Shown piece after piece: positions 35,191 through 43,098 of a DNA stretch of 64,000 nucleotides. The DNA lies in the NCBI RefSeq assembly GCF_007559435.1, contig NZ_VMBP01000001.1:1241406-1305405 (forward strand). The letters run 5' to 3'. Position 1 is the first letter of the stretch, and every line of letters starts with the position of its first letter. The notes under the pieces were generated by a model, which was given only the letters and a program-made list of their open reading frames with translations, did not search any database and was not told the origin of the DNA. The translations under genes were made by a program, and so were the position numbers. The DNA is from Ancylobacter moscoviensis (GTDB taxonomy: Bacteria > Pseudomonadota > Alphaproteobacteria > Rhizobiales > Xanthobacteraceae).

Positions 35191-35937
35191 ATGGCGGGAC
35201 TTCTGGAAATCCACAACCTTTCCAAGAGCTTCGATACCATCAAGGTGATCGACGATTTCAGCCTCGAAGTGGTCGAGGGCACGTTGTGCTGCCTTGTCGG
35301 GCCGAATGGCGCCGGCAAGACGACGACGATGGATCTCATTACCGGCCGCATCAAGCCGAGCTCCGGCAAGGTCGTCTTCGCCGGTCAGGACATCACCGCC
35401 CAGCCCGAGCACGTCATCGCCCGCGCCGGCATCGGGCGCAAGTTCCAGGTGCCGGCGGTGCTGCGCGATCTCACCGTGCGGCAGAACCTGACGGTAGCCT
35501 TTAGCCGGCAGACGAATCCGTTCTGGAATCTCTTCCGCTTCCGCTCGCCAGGGCTGGAGCGAAAGCTCGACGAGATCGCCACGCTGGCCGGACTCACCGA
35601 TCGCCTCGGCGAGAGGGCGGGCATCCTCTCGCATGGCGAGACGCAGTGGTTGGAGATCGGCATGGTGCTGATGCAGGAGCCGCGCCTCATGCTGATGGAC
35701 GAGCCCATCGCCGGCATGACCGAGAGCGAGATCGAGAAGACCGCGGCGATCTTCAAGGAGCTGCGCAAGACCACGACCCTCATCGTCGTCGAGCATGACA
35801 TGGGCTTCGTGCGCGAGATCGCCGACGTCGTCACGGTCATGCACATGGGCTCGCTGCTGGCGCAGGGCACCATCCAGGACATCGAAGCCGATCCGCGCGT
35901 GCGCGACGTCTATCTCGGCGAGCAGGAGGCCGCCTGA
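35191..35937 (+). CDS. urtD: Urea/amide ABC transporter ATP-binding protein UrtD
   Basis: 248-residue ATPase of the LivG type. Walker A is Gly-Pro-Asn-Gly-Ala-Gly-Lys-Thr. The signature region is the UrtD-specific Leu-Ser-His-Gly-Glu-Thr-Gln-Trp instead of Leu-Ser-Gly-Gly-Gln. Walker B is Leu-Met-Leu-Met-Asp-Glu-Pro-Ile-Ala-Gly. GAGTGAGGG precedes ATG 35191; longer upstream frames shadow urtC. It pairs with UrtE two bases downstream. Confidence 0.95.
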   Translation: MAGLLEIHNLSKSFDTIKVIDDFSLEVVEGTLCCLVGPNGAGKTTTMDLITGRIKPSSGKVVFAGQDITAQPEHVIARAGIGRKFQVPAVLRDLTVRQNLTVAFSRQTNPFWNLFRFRSPGLERKLDEIATLAGLTDRLGERAGILSHGETQWLEIGMVLMQEPRLMLMDEPIAGMTESEIEKTAAIFKELRKTTTLIVVEHDMGFVREIADVVTVMHMGSLLAQGTIQDIEADPRVRDVYLGEQEAA

Positions 35938-35939
35938 CC

Positions 35940-36638
35940 ATGCTGCTCACCTTCGACAACGTCTCCTCCTATTACGGCGCCACCCGCATCCTGCGGGATT
36001 TCTCCTTCGACATGGAGAAGGGCCAGTGCCTGTGCGTGCTCGGCCGCAACGGCGTCGGCAAGACCACGCTGATGCGCACCATCATGGGGCTGACCGACCG
36101 CTCCACCGGCGCGATCCGCATCAATGGCGAGGCGATCGAGGCCAAGGCACCCTATCAGCGCGCCGGCTACGGCATCGGCTACGTGCCGCAGGGGCGCGGC
36201 ATCCTCGCGGATTTCACCGTGCGCGAGAACATCCTGCTCGGCACCTTCGCCCGCAAGGACAAGGCGTCGGAAATCCCGGAGATCTGCCTGCGCATCTTCC
36301 CCTATCTGCGCGACAATCTGGAGCGCCGCGCCGGCCTGCTGTCGGGCGGGCAGAAGCAGCAGCTCGCCATCGCGCGCGCGCTCGCGGTCGGGCCGCAGGT
36401 GCTTCTGCTCGACGAGCCGACCGAGGGCATCCAGCCCAACATCGTGCACGAGATCGGCGAGATTCTGCGGATGCTCAACAAGGAACTCGGCATCAGCCTC
36501 ATCCTGACCGAGCAGCACATCAAGGTTGCCCGCAAGCTCGGGGATGCATTCCTGATGGTCGATAACGGCCGCGTCGTCGCGCGTGGGGCGATTTCCGAGA
36601 TGACGGATGCTCTCGTCGAAAAGCACATGACGATCTGA
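35940..36638 (+). CDS. urtE: Urea/amide ABC transporter ATP-binding protein UrtE
   Basis: 232-residue ATPase of the LivF type. Walker A is Gly-Arg-Asn-Gly-Val-Gly-Lys-Thr, the signature is Leu-Ser-Gly-Gly-Gln-Lys-Gln-Gln, and Walker B is Leu-Leu-Leu-Asp-Glu-Pro-Thr-Glu-Gly-Ile-Gln-Pro. The phrase Gly-Tyr-Val-Pro-Gln-Gly-Arg is typical for UrtE. It is the last gene of the transporter set. A promoter-like region follows before the dimethylformamidase genes. Confidence 0.95.
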   Translation: MLLTFDNVSSYYGATRILRDFSFDMEKGQCLCVLGRNGVGKTTLMRTIMGLTDRSTGAIRINGEAIEAKAPYQRAGYGIGYVPQGRGILADFTVRENILLGTFARKDKASEIPEICLRIFPYLRDNLERRAGLLSGGQKQQLAIARALAVGPQVLLLDEPTEGIQPNIVHEIGEILRMLNKELGISLILTEQHIKVARKLGDAFLMVDNGRVVARGAISEMTDALVEKHMTI

Positions 36639-36681
36639 CAGTCGTTTGAGTTTCTTCTGCGGAAAATTTTATTCCAATATA

Positions 36682-36710
36682 TTGACGTAAAGAACTGTCC
36701 TGTGTAGATT
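36682..36710 (+). promoter_or_regulatory. Candidate sigma-70-type promoter for dimethylformamidase operon
   Basis: TTGACG (36682-36687) and TAGATT (36705-36710) are separated by exactly 17 bases within an AT-rich spacer after urtE. Each box differs from consensus by one or two bases. Downstream, at 36758-36777, CGGCCT and AGGCCG form a 6-bp hairpin around an 8-base loop in what would be the mRNA leader. No transcript data are available, so the start site is a prediction. Confidence 0.45.
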
Positions 36711-36834
36711 TTGAATTGTAAAAATCTTGGTGGCCAGGCGCCATGACTGAAGATTTCCGGCCTTTCTATTTAGGCCGCGTGCTTTCTTGCGCCCCGGAGC
36801 AGGGGTGCCTCTCCCCAAAATCAGCGAGGCCGTC

Positions 36835-37275
36835 ATGATCCCTATTCCGAAGAAGGGAACGCCCGAGCGCGAGGCGCTCATCCGTGAGCATCGGGAATGC
36901 GTCGACTCCATGAAGGGGGTCGCCGGCTTCTCCGTGCTGAAATGCGAGACCCCCGGCGACACCACCATCGTCACCGGCGGCGTGCACGAGAATCCGGTGC
37001 TGCGCCGCGTGCTGCTGCGCATGCGCGGGGAATCGCCGAAGGGCAAACTCGTCGTCATCTGCACCAAGGTGGACGCGGAATGGCGCATCGGCCGCCTGTC
37101 CGGCATCCGCGGCGTGCCGCCGGAGTTCGTCAACGACAAGGTCTATACGGACGAGCAGGAGATCCAGCACGACATCTTCCTGATGCGCCTGGAGGAGATG
37201 CCGGAGACCGCCGGCATGCCCGAGCACTTCGCCGAAGGCTGGAAGCGCCGCGACGACAACTGGCCGGTGACCTGA
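36835..37275 (+). CDS. dmfA1: N,N-dimethylformamidase small (alpha) subunit
   Basis: 146-residue soluble protein without signal or membrane segments, rich in charged residues. Its size and place directly before the large-subunit gene match the small subunit of N,N-dimethylformamidase (132 residues in Alcaligenes; family knowledge). In the Paracoccus enzyme the small subunit packs against the large one and is needed for activity. The conserved-looking core contains Arg-Glu-His-Arg-Glu-Cys-Val-Asp-Ser-Met. The call rests mainly on the strong large-subunit match next door. A perfect 11-bp hairpin lies between the two genes. Confidence 0.82.
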   Translation: MIPIPKKGTPEREALIREHRECVDSMKGVAGFSVLKCETPGDTTIVTGGVHENPVLRRVLLRMRGESPKGKLVVICTKVDAEWRIGRLSGIRGVPPEFVNDKVYTDEQEIQHDIFLMRLEEMPETAGMPEHFAEGWKRRDDNWPVT

Positions 37276-37293
37276 GCCGCCATCCGTCGTCGC

Positions 37294-37318
37294 GATGAGG
37301 GGCGGCGCGCCCCTCATC
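37294..37318. other. Perfect 11-bp hairpin between dimethylformamidase subunit genes
   Basis: GATGAGGGGCG (37294-37304) and CGCCCCTCATC (37308-37318) form an uninterrupted 11-bp stem with loop GCG, 18 bases after the small-subunit stop. Only TT follows, so full termination is unlikely. It could stabilise the upstream mRNA or partly attenuate the large-subunit gene (inference). Confidence 0.6.
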
Positions 37319-37424
37319 TTCCATCGAGATCGAACCCCGCCGTGTCTTCGGGCGAAGACGCGAATGGCGAAGCCTTGTCCTGAGCAGATCCTGCCGGGCC
37401 AAGTCTTGAGGACTGGAGAACACT

Positions 37425-39824
37425 ATGTGCGCCATGAGGCTGACCGGCTACGCTGAGAAATTCAGCGTCCACCCCGGCGACAAGATCAAGTTCTACGTCA
37501 ATTGCGACGGCCCCGCCGAGTTCAAGGCGGAAGTCGTGCAGATGATCAACGGCGACACCAACCCGCGCGGGCCCGGCTTCATCGAGAAGCCCATCGCCGC
37601 CGCGTGCAACGGCACCTACAAGGGCCGCAAGCAGATCATCCATGGCGGTTCCTACGGTTATGCCGCGGACGCGCCGCAGTTCCATGTCGAGAGCTTCACG
37701 CTCCAGTGCTGGGTCTGGCCGACCACGCCCAAGACCCACCCGCGCTACTGGAAGCACGGTGCGCAGGGGCTCGTGACCAAGTGGTCGCAGGGCAAGGGCT
37801 ACGGCCTCTTCCTCAACGAGGAGGGGCAAGTCGAGCTGCGCATCAACGGGCACAAGATCACCACCGGCGTGCCGATCCGCGACCATGCCTGGCACTTCGT
37901 CGCGGCGAGCTTCGATGCCGCCACCGGCGAGGTGGTGCTCTATCACGAGCCGCAGATCGTCTATGCGCTCGATCCGGTCATCGAGCCGGTGAAGACCGTC
38001 ATCAAGACCAAGGTCGAGCACAGCGCGGCGCCGGTCGCGCTGGCCGCCTATGTCGACAGGATGGACGACAGCCCGCTGGCGAAGTCGTCGCTGCCGGCCG
38101 GCGTCTGGTTCACCGGCAAGTACAACGGCAAGATCGACAGCCCGCGCATCTGCAACAAGGCGCTGTCGCGCTTCGAGATCGAGCAGATGAAGGCCGGCGC
38201 CCAGCCGGGCCTCACCGAGCGCCGCAACTCGGGTCCCACCGGCGCGCTGTCCGAGACCATCGTCGCCGCCTGGGATTTCTGGGACGGCATCGACACCATC
38301 GTGGCCAAGGACAACGGTCCCTATCGCTTCGACGCGCAGCTGGTGAACTGCCCGACGCGCGCCATGACTGGCTACAACTGGGCCGGCGAGAACTTCGACT
38401 GGAAATACGCCAAGAAGGAATATGGCGCGATCCACTTCCACGACGATGACGTCGACAATGCCCGCTGGGAGGCCGATGTCGAGTGGAGCGTGCCGGAAGA
38501 GGGCATCAAGAGCCGCTTCTATGCGCTCAAGCTGACCACCTCCGAGGGCGACGAAGACTACATCCCGTTCTGGGTGGTGCCGCGTATCGGCAAGGAGCAG
38601 TCGAAGATCGCGGTCATGGTGCCGACCATCAGCTACATGGCCTATGCCAACGAGCATGTGGCCTGCAATGCCGGCGGCGCCGAACTTTTCGTCTACCGCG
38701 TGCCGATCATGCAGCAGCAGAACATGTTCCTGGCCGAGCACCGGGAATATGGCGGCTCGATCTACGACACCCACACGGACGGCTCGGGCATCTGCCTGTC
38801 CTCGCGCCTGCGGCCCATCCTGTCGATCCGGCCGAAATACGACCACTTCCTCGCCCAGGCGCCGTGGCAGTACCCGGCCGATCTCCACCTCGTCTACTGG
38901 CTGGAGACGATGGGCTACGAGTACGACGTCTTCACCGACGAGGACGTCACCTATGACGGCCTTGCCCGGCTGGAGAACTACAACGTCATCATCACCGGCT
39001 CGCACCCCGAGCATAATTCGGGCCCGCAGCTCGACGCGCTGCACAACTACACCCAGCGCGGCGGCCGCCTGATGTATATGGGCGCCGACGCCTGGTACTG
39101 GGTGCATTCCTACCACCCGGCCTATGACGGCATCGGCCGCGGCGTCATCACCGAGATGCGCCGCTGCGAATCCGGCATCCGCACCTGGCGCGCCGATCCC
39201 GGCGAGTACTACCACCAGGGAACGGGCGAGCTCGGCGGTATGTGGCGCTTCCGCGGCCGCTACCTGCATTCGGTCGCCGGCGTCGGCATGTCGTCCGAGG
39301 GCTTCGACATCTCGAGCTACTTCAGCCGCACGCCGGACAGTCTCGACCCGCGCGTCTCCTGGGCCTTCGAGGGCATCAGCTATGACGAGCCACTCGGCAA
39401 TTTCGGCCTCGTCGGCGGCGGCGCGGCGGGCCTCGAGCTCGACATCGTCGACACCATGCTGGGCTCGCCCCCGCACACCCTCGCGGTGGCGACCTCGGCC
39501 GGCCGGCATACGGAGGCCTATCTCCTCGTCATGGAGGATTTCGGCTTCAACCAGCAGGGCCTCGACGGCACCGTGCATCCGCGGGTGCGTGCCGACATCG
39601 CCTATCACGAGACGCCGAACGGCGGCGCCGCCTTTTCCTTCTCGTCGATCGCCTTCTGCGGCTCGCTGCCGTGGAACAACTGCCAGAACAACATCTCCAC
39701 CCTGGTGAAGAACGTTCTGGATCGCTTCTCGGCGGACGGTCCCCTCCCGCCCCCGCCGGCGGATGCGATCAGGCACCGCGGACGCGCGGATTACGAGTCC
39801 CCCGCTCTCGCGCAGCGCGGCTGA
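37425..39824 (+). CDS. dmfA2: N,N-dimethylformamidase large (beta) subunit
   Basis: 799 residues; the enzyme hydrolyses N,N-dimethylformamide to formate and dimethylamine. Residues about 80-270 form a LamG/concanavalin-like domain (Trp-Val-Trp-Pro-Thr-Thr, later Ala-Trp-His-Phe-Val-Ala). The C-terminal half is the catalytic part of this family. The Paracoccus enzyme has a mononuclear iron held by two Tyr and one Glu. Candidates here are Tyr404, Tyr407 or Tyr447, and Glu529 in Ser-His-Pro-Glu-His with His527 close by; these need an alignment. The length is slightly above the 762 residues known for Alcaligenes. GGAG lies 7-10 bases before ATG 37425. There is no signal peptide, so it is cytosolic. 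Confidence 0.92.
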   Translation: MCAMRLTGYAEKFSVHPGDKIKFYVNCDGPAEFKAEVVQMINGDTNPRGPGFIEKPIAAACNGTYKGRKQIIHGGSYGYAADAPQFHVESFTLQCWVWPTTPKTHPRYWKHGAQGLVTKWSQGKGYGLFLNEEGQVELRINGHKITTGVPIRDHAWHFVAASFDAATGEVVLYHEPQIVYALDPVIEPVKTVIKTKVEHSAAPVALAAYVDRMDDSPLAKSSLPAGVWFTGKYNGKIDSPRICNKALSRFEIEQMKAGAQPGLTERRNSGPTGALSETIVAAWDFWDGIDTIVAKDNGPYRFDAQLVNCPTRAMTGYNWAGENFDWKYAKKEYGAIHFHDDDVDNARWEADVEWSVPEEGIKSRFYALKLTTSEGDEDYIPFWVVPRIGKEQSKIAVMVPTISYMAYANEHVACNAGGAELFVYRVPIMQQQNMFLAEHREYGGSIYDTHTDGSGICLSSRLRPILSIRPKYDHFLAQAPWQYPADLHLVYWLETMGYEYDVFTDEDVTYDGLARLENYNVIITGSHPEHNSGPQLDALHNYTQRGGRLMYMGADAWYWVHSYHPAYDGIGRGVITEMRRCESGIRTWRADPGEYYHQGTGELGGMWRFRGRYLHSVAGVGMSSEGFDISSYFSRTPDSLDPRVSWAFEGISYDEPLGNFGLVGGGAAGLELDIVDTMLGSPPHTLAVATSAGRHTEAYLLVMEDFGFNQQGLDGTVHPRVRADIAYHETPNGGAAFSFSSIAFCGSLPWNNCQNNISTLVKNVLDRFSADGPLPPPPADAIRHRGRADYESPALAQRG

Positions 39825-39911
39825 CGCATCCGGCCCCGATGTGCGCGCCGTGCCCGGCATGGCGCGCACATCTCCTCGCGAACCGCATGTCAGGATCAGG
39901 AGGCGTCGACG

Positions 39912-41018
39912 ATGCTCAATCGACCGGATCTCGGCTATTTCGACGATGGCAGCGATCTCGCGAGCCCCGGCTTCTTCGCCGGCGCGCTCGGCGAGGCCGG
40001 ACAGGCGCGCGTGCTGCCGCCGGCCGCCTATGGCTCGCTCGCCTTCTCCAATCTGGAGGACGAGGCGATCTGGACGCGGGACTGGGTGAGCATCGGCACC
40101 GTCGATTCCATTCCCGGAACGGGCGATCTCCTGCCCTTCACCGTGGGCACGCACGGCATCCATGTGCAGCGCATGGCGGAAGGCTTCCGTGCCCGCTTCA
40201 ACAAGGCGCAGCACGGCGGCTGCCGGCTGGTGCCGCTGCAGTGCCAGACCGGCGCCAAGACGCGCTGCTCCTTCACCTCCTGCGGCCACAGCCGCGACCG
40301 GGCGGCGATCCCGGCGGGCGAACTCGGCAGCGACACGCCGGAGATGCACCAGTATCTCGGGCTCCGGCCGGAGCGCCTGCTCGGCGCGCATGTGCGCGTC
40401 TGGGGGCCGCTGATCCTCGTCAATCTCGACATGTTCCCGGCCGGGCCGGAGGCGAGCCTCTACGCGCTCGATCACGCGGCCTGCTTCTTCCCGTCCCGGC
40501 GCACCGTGCGCTCCGCCGAGCGCTGGCTGGAGTTCGCCGCCAACTGGAAGCTGGTGGCGCAGAGCCTGACCGCCGGCGTGCCGGTCGACGAGGATGAGGC
40601 CGGGCTCTGGCAGCTTTCCGAGAGCGTGCTGGACGATGGCACCGTTGCCCGTACCGCGCTGGTCTTTCCCAATCTCGTGCTCCTGTCCGCCGGCAGCGAG
40701 ACCTGCGTCGTGGTGCTCCAGCCCACCGCGCTGGGCCGCACGCTGTGCCGCGTCAGCGTCTATGGCGAGGCGGAGGGCACGTCGCCCGACCTCGACCGCT
40801 GGTGCGGCCAGATCGCCCCGCGTGCCGAGCGCGCGGTCGCCGACCACGCCAATTTCTCGCGCTGGGGCGCCAGCCACCGGCCGGAAACCCTCGGCCTCGC
40901 GCCGCCGCTGCAGACCGTGCCGCAGGGCCTGTGGCTCCAGCGGCAGGTGGCCGCGCGCATTGCCCGCCTGCCGAGCGAGGCCATCGACCAGCCCATCTAC
41001 CAGAACCCGGGGAGCTGA
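39912..41018 (+). CDS. Rieske-oxygenase-like protein lacking intact metal sites
   Basis: 368 residues with the outline of a ring-hydroxylating oxygenase alpha subunit, including Trp-Thr-Arg-Asp-Trp near residues 53-57 and Asn211-Trp-Lys at the usual start of the catalytic domain. The metal sites are broken. The Rieske Cys-x-His is Ala99-Gln-His101 followed by Gly-Gly-Cys104, and the second motif is Cys124-Gly-His126 rather than Cys-x2-His. The segment after Asn-Trp-Lys (Leu-Val-Ala-Gln-Ser-Leu-Thr-Ala-Gly) lacks the His/Asp ligands of the mononuclear iron. Extra cysteines at 104, 111, 119 and 124 are notable. GGAGG precedes the ATG. It is in the dimethylformamidase operon; a structural or maturation role is possible (inference). 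Confidence 0.7.
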   Translation: MLNRPDLGYFDDGSDLASPGFFAGALGEAGQARVLPPAAYGSLAFSNLEDEAIWTRDWVSIGTVDSIPGTGDLLPFTVGTHGIHVQRMAEGFRARFNKAQHGGCRLVPLQCQTGAKTRCSFTSCGHSRDRAAIPAGELGSDTPEMHQYLGLRPERLLGAHVRVWGPLILVNLDMFPAGPEASLYALDHAACFFPSRRTVRSAERWLEFAANWKLVAQSLTAGVPVDEDEAGLWQLSESVLDDGTVARTALVFPNLVLLSAGSETCVVVLQPTALGRTLCRVSVYGEAEGTSPDLDRWCGQIAPRAERAVADHANFSRWGASHRPETLGLAPPLQTVPQGLWLQRQVAARIARLPSEAIDQPIYQNPGS

Positions 41019-41022
41019 CGCC

Positions 41023-41721
41023 GTGTTGTCCCATCGTGTCGAGCCCGATCGCGCCTCGCCCCTCGCCGCGGCGATCGACGCCTACAATGCAGGGGAGTTC
41101 GAGACCGCCTTCCGCCGCTTCACCCGCCTTGCCGACGACGGAGACGCCGAGGCCGCCACCTGGCTCGGCGCCCTCTATGCGCATGGCGAGGGAGTCGAGG
41201 CGTCCCTCGCCAAGGCCTTCGAGCACTATCTGGTCGGGGCCGAGGCCGGCATGCCGATGGCGCAGACCAATGTCGGCGCCATGCTGGTCATGGGGCAGGG
41301 CGTCGGGCGCGACATCGCCGAGGGCGCCAGATGGCTCGCCCGCTCCGCCGAGCAGGGCGATCTCTACGCCCAGTACAACCTCGCGACCCTCTACGCGAAG
41401 GGCGAGGGCATCGAACGCGACGACGCGGCGGCGGCGGGCTGGTATCGCCGCGCGGCGGAAGCCGGCCATTACCCCTCACAGGCGCGCCTCGGCTACATCT
41501 ATGCGAACGGCGTGGGCGTCGAGAAGGATCTGGTCCAGGCCTATCTCTGGCTCTCGCTCGCCGCCCAGCACGGCATCGGCGCCGCGCTCTCCGCGCTGGA
41601 AGCCATCGTCACCCAGATGTCGGCGCCCGAGAAGAACCGGGCCGCCGCCGAGGTCGAGCGCTGGCGCGGCCGGACCCGCGAGGTCTCACGCCATGCCCGC
41701 CTGATGCCGATTCCGGGGTGA
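41023..41721 (+). CDS. Sel1-repeat protein of the dimethylformamidase operon
   Basis: 232 residues from GTG 41023, with GGGGAG about 8 bases upstream. Four Sel1-like repeats cover about residues 20-200, each with the pattern Ala-x2-x-Leu-Gly-x2-Tyr-x2-Gly-x-Gly-Val followed by Ala-x2-Trp-x2-x-Ala-Ala. No signal peptide or membrane helix is seen, so it should be cytosolic. Sel1 repeats are helical protein-protein interaction units, often in assembly or signalling factors. It starts 4 bases after the Rieske-like gene. A scaffold role for its operon partners is inference. Confidence 0.85.
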   Translation: MLSHRVEPDRASPLAAAIDAYNAGEFETAFRRFTRLADDGDAEAATWLGALYAHGEGVEASLAKAFEHYLVGAEAGMPMAQTNVGAMLVMGQGVGRDIAEGARWLARSAEQGDLYAQYNLATLYAKGEGIERDDAAAAGWYRRAAEAGHYPSQARLGYIYANGVGVEKDLVQAYLWLSLAAQHGIGAALSALEAIVTQMSAPEKNRAAAEVERWRGRTREVSRHARLMPIPG

Positions 41722-41726
41722 ACACC

Positions 41727-42041
41727 ATGATGCTCAGCGTCCAGCAGATCAAGTATGAGCTGCTCCTCTACATCAAGGAGTTCGGCGGCCGTGCGCAGGA
41801 CTGGCGGATCGGCGTCGCCGAGGACGCGCCGCAGGCCCTGTTCGGCGAGAACGGCGTCGACGAGGCGGCGGACATCTGGTGCTGGAAGCCGGCGCTGACG
41901 CCGGCTGCCGCCCGCGCCGTCTACCGCTACATGACCGAGCAGTTCCATGTGCCACCGGCCCCGTCGAGCGGGCAGGGGCGCTGCGTGTTCCTGTTCGCCA
42001 AGGGCAAGCAGGCGGTCGCGGAGCCGGCGCCGGGCGGCTGA
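41727..42041 (+). CDS. Unknown 104-residue protein of the dimethylformamidase operon
   Basis: I do not recognise this family. The protein is soluble, mixed alpha/beta in appearance, and begins Met-Met-Leu-Ser-Val-Gln-Gln-Ile-Lys-Tyr-Glu-Leu. A tryptophan-rich middle (Asp-Trp-Arg-Ile-Gly, Ile-Trp-Cys-Trp-Lys-Pro) and a C-terminal Arg-Cys-Val-Phe-Leu-Phe-Ala-Lys stand out. Codon use is as in its neighbours, and it starts 5 bases after the Sel1 gene, so it is very likely real and co-expressed. ATG 41730 and GTG 41718 are alternative starts. The convergent Ldh-family gene ends 25 bases downstream. Confidence 0.75.
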   Translation: MMLSVQQIKYELLLYIKEFGGRAQDWRIGVAEDAPQALFGENGVDEAADIWCWKPALTPAAARAVYRYMTEQFHVPPAPSSGQGRCVFLFAKGKQAVAEPAPGG

Positions 42042-42066
42042 GCCGTCCCCGGTCATGCGTCTCCGG

Positions 42067-43098
42067 TCAGGCGGGCGCGGACAGCGCCCTGAGCTCGGCG
42101 ACCAGCTTCGCCGGCAGGGTCACGCCTTCCCGGTTGCGCTCGCGCGCCGCGTAGCGCCGTTCCGAGGGCAGCCGCACGCCCGGCTGCTGTCTGGCAAGAG
42201 CGAACAGCTCGTCCGCATCCGCCAGTCGTGACGCCAGGCTTTCGGCCCCGAAGACCGCCGGGTCGATGGCGATGAACAACTCGCCGCCCAGCGGCGGGCC
42301 GCCGTCGCCGTTCTCCACCGCCATGGACTGCCGGCTGGTGAGGTCGCCGATCAGCGGGCCGGCGATCAGTTCCACCATCATCGACAGGGCCGATCCCTTG
42401 TGCCCGCCGAAGGGCAGCAGCGCGCCGGCGAGGGCCTGCGCCGGATCGGTGGTCGGCGCGCCGTCCGGCCCGACGGCCCATCCCGGCGGGATCGGCTCGC
42501 CGGCGCGGCGCTTCAGCTCGATCTCGCCGCGCGCCGCCGCGCTGGTGGCGAAGTCGAAGAGGAAGGGGCGTCCTTCGGGGCCGGGCCAGCCGAAGGCGAT
42601 GGGGTTGGTGCCGAGCAGCGGCTGGGTGCCGCCGGCCGGCGCGACGCAGCTCTGGCCGATGGTGAAGCACCAGGCCGCCAGCCCCGCCTCGGCCGCCGGT
42701 TCGATATCCGCCCACAGGGCCGAGAAATGATAGCAGTCGCGGATCGCCAGAGCGGCGATGCCGTAGGTCTTCGCCGCCTCGATCAGCGCCGGCACGCCGG
42801 TCTCGATGGCGAGCGGGGCGAAGGTACGATGAGCGTCGACCCGCAGCACCACCGGCGTGACGCGGGTGAGGGTCGGTAGCGCGTGGCGCTCCGCCTTGCC
42901 GCTGCGCACCGAGCCGACATAGCCGATCAGCCGGTAGAGGCCGTGCGAGTGGCACTCGTCGACCTGCGCCCGCGTGATCGAACGCGCGATGGCCTGCGCA
43001 TGTGCCGCGCCGAGCCCGGCGCCGGTCAGCGTATCGGCGCACAGCCTATGCACCTCGCCGAGGGTCAGGCGCACCGTGTCCGCGGCGGCGCCGGTCAT
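42067..43098 (-). CDS. Ldh-family NAD(P)H-dependent oxidoreductase, probable pyrroline-2-carboxylate reductase
   Basis: 343 residues of the malate/L-lactate dehydrogenase (Ldh2/DpkA) family. Typical segments are His-Ser-His-Gly-Leu-Tyr-Arg at about residues 50-56, Gly-Thr-Asn-Pro-Ile-Ala-Phe and Gly-Gly-His-Lys-Gly. The family includes delta-1-piperideine/pyrroline-2-carboxylate reductases, which turn the imine made by 3-hydroxyproline dehydratases into L-proline. Two such dehydratase-like genes lie at 46869 and 48040, which favours this role over malate or ureidoglycolate dehydrogenase (inference). It overlaps the GntR gene by 4 bases. Confidence 0.85.
   Translation of the reverse strand: MTGAAADTVRLTLGEVHRLCADTLTGAGLGAAHAQAIARSITRAQVDECHSHGLYRLIGYVGSVRSGKAERHALPTLTRVTPVVLRVDAHRTFAPLAIETGVPALIEAAKTYGIAALAIRDCYHFSALWADIEPAAEAGLAAWCFTIGQSCVAPAGGTQPLLGTNPIAFGWPGPEGRPFLFDFATSAAARGEIELKRRAGEPIPPGWAVGPDGAPTTDPAQALAGALLPFGGHKGSALSMMVELIAGPLIGDLTSRQSMAVENGDGGPPLGGELFIAIDPAVFGAESLASRLADADELFALARQQPGVRLPSERRYAARERNREGVTLPAKLVAELRALSAPA

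Noticed and set aside
40195..40300. Frameshift or sequencing error as the cause of the broken Rieske motif
   Set aside because: The frame is continuous with homologous-looking sequence on both sides and regular residue spacing; a single-base error cannot produce the pattern seen.
37314..40877. Very long open frame on the minus strand opposite the dimethylformamidase large subunit
   Set aside because: The opposite strand encodes a clear enzyme. The minus-strand product is an Arg/His/Asp-rich string with no domain, as expected from high third-position GC.
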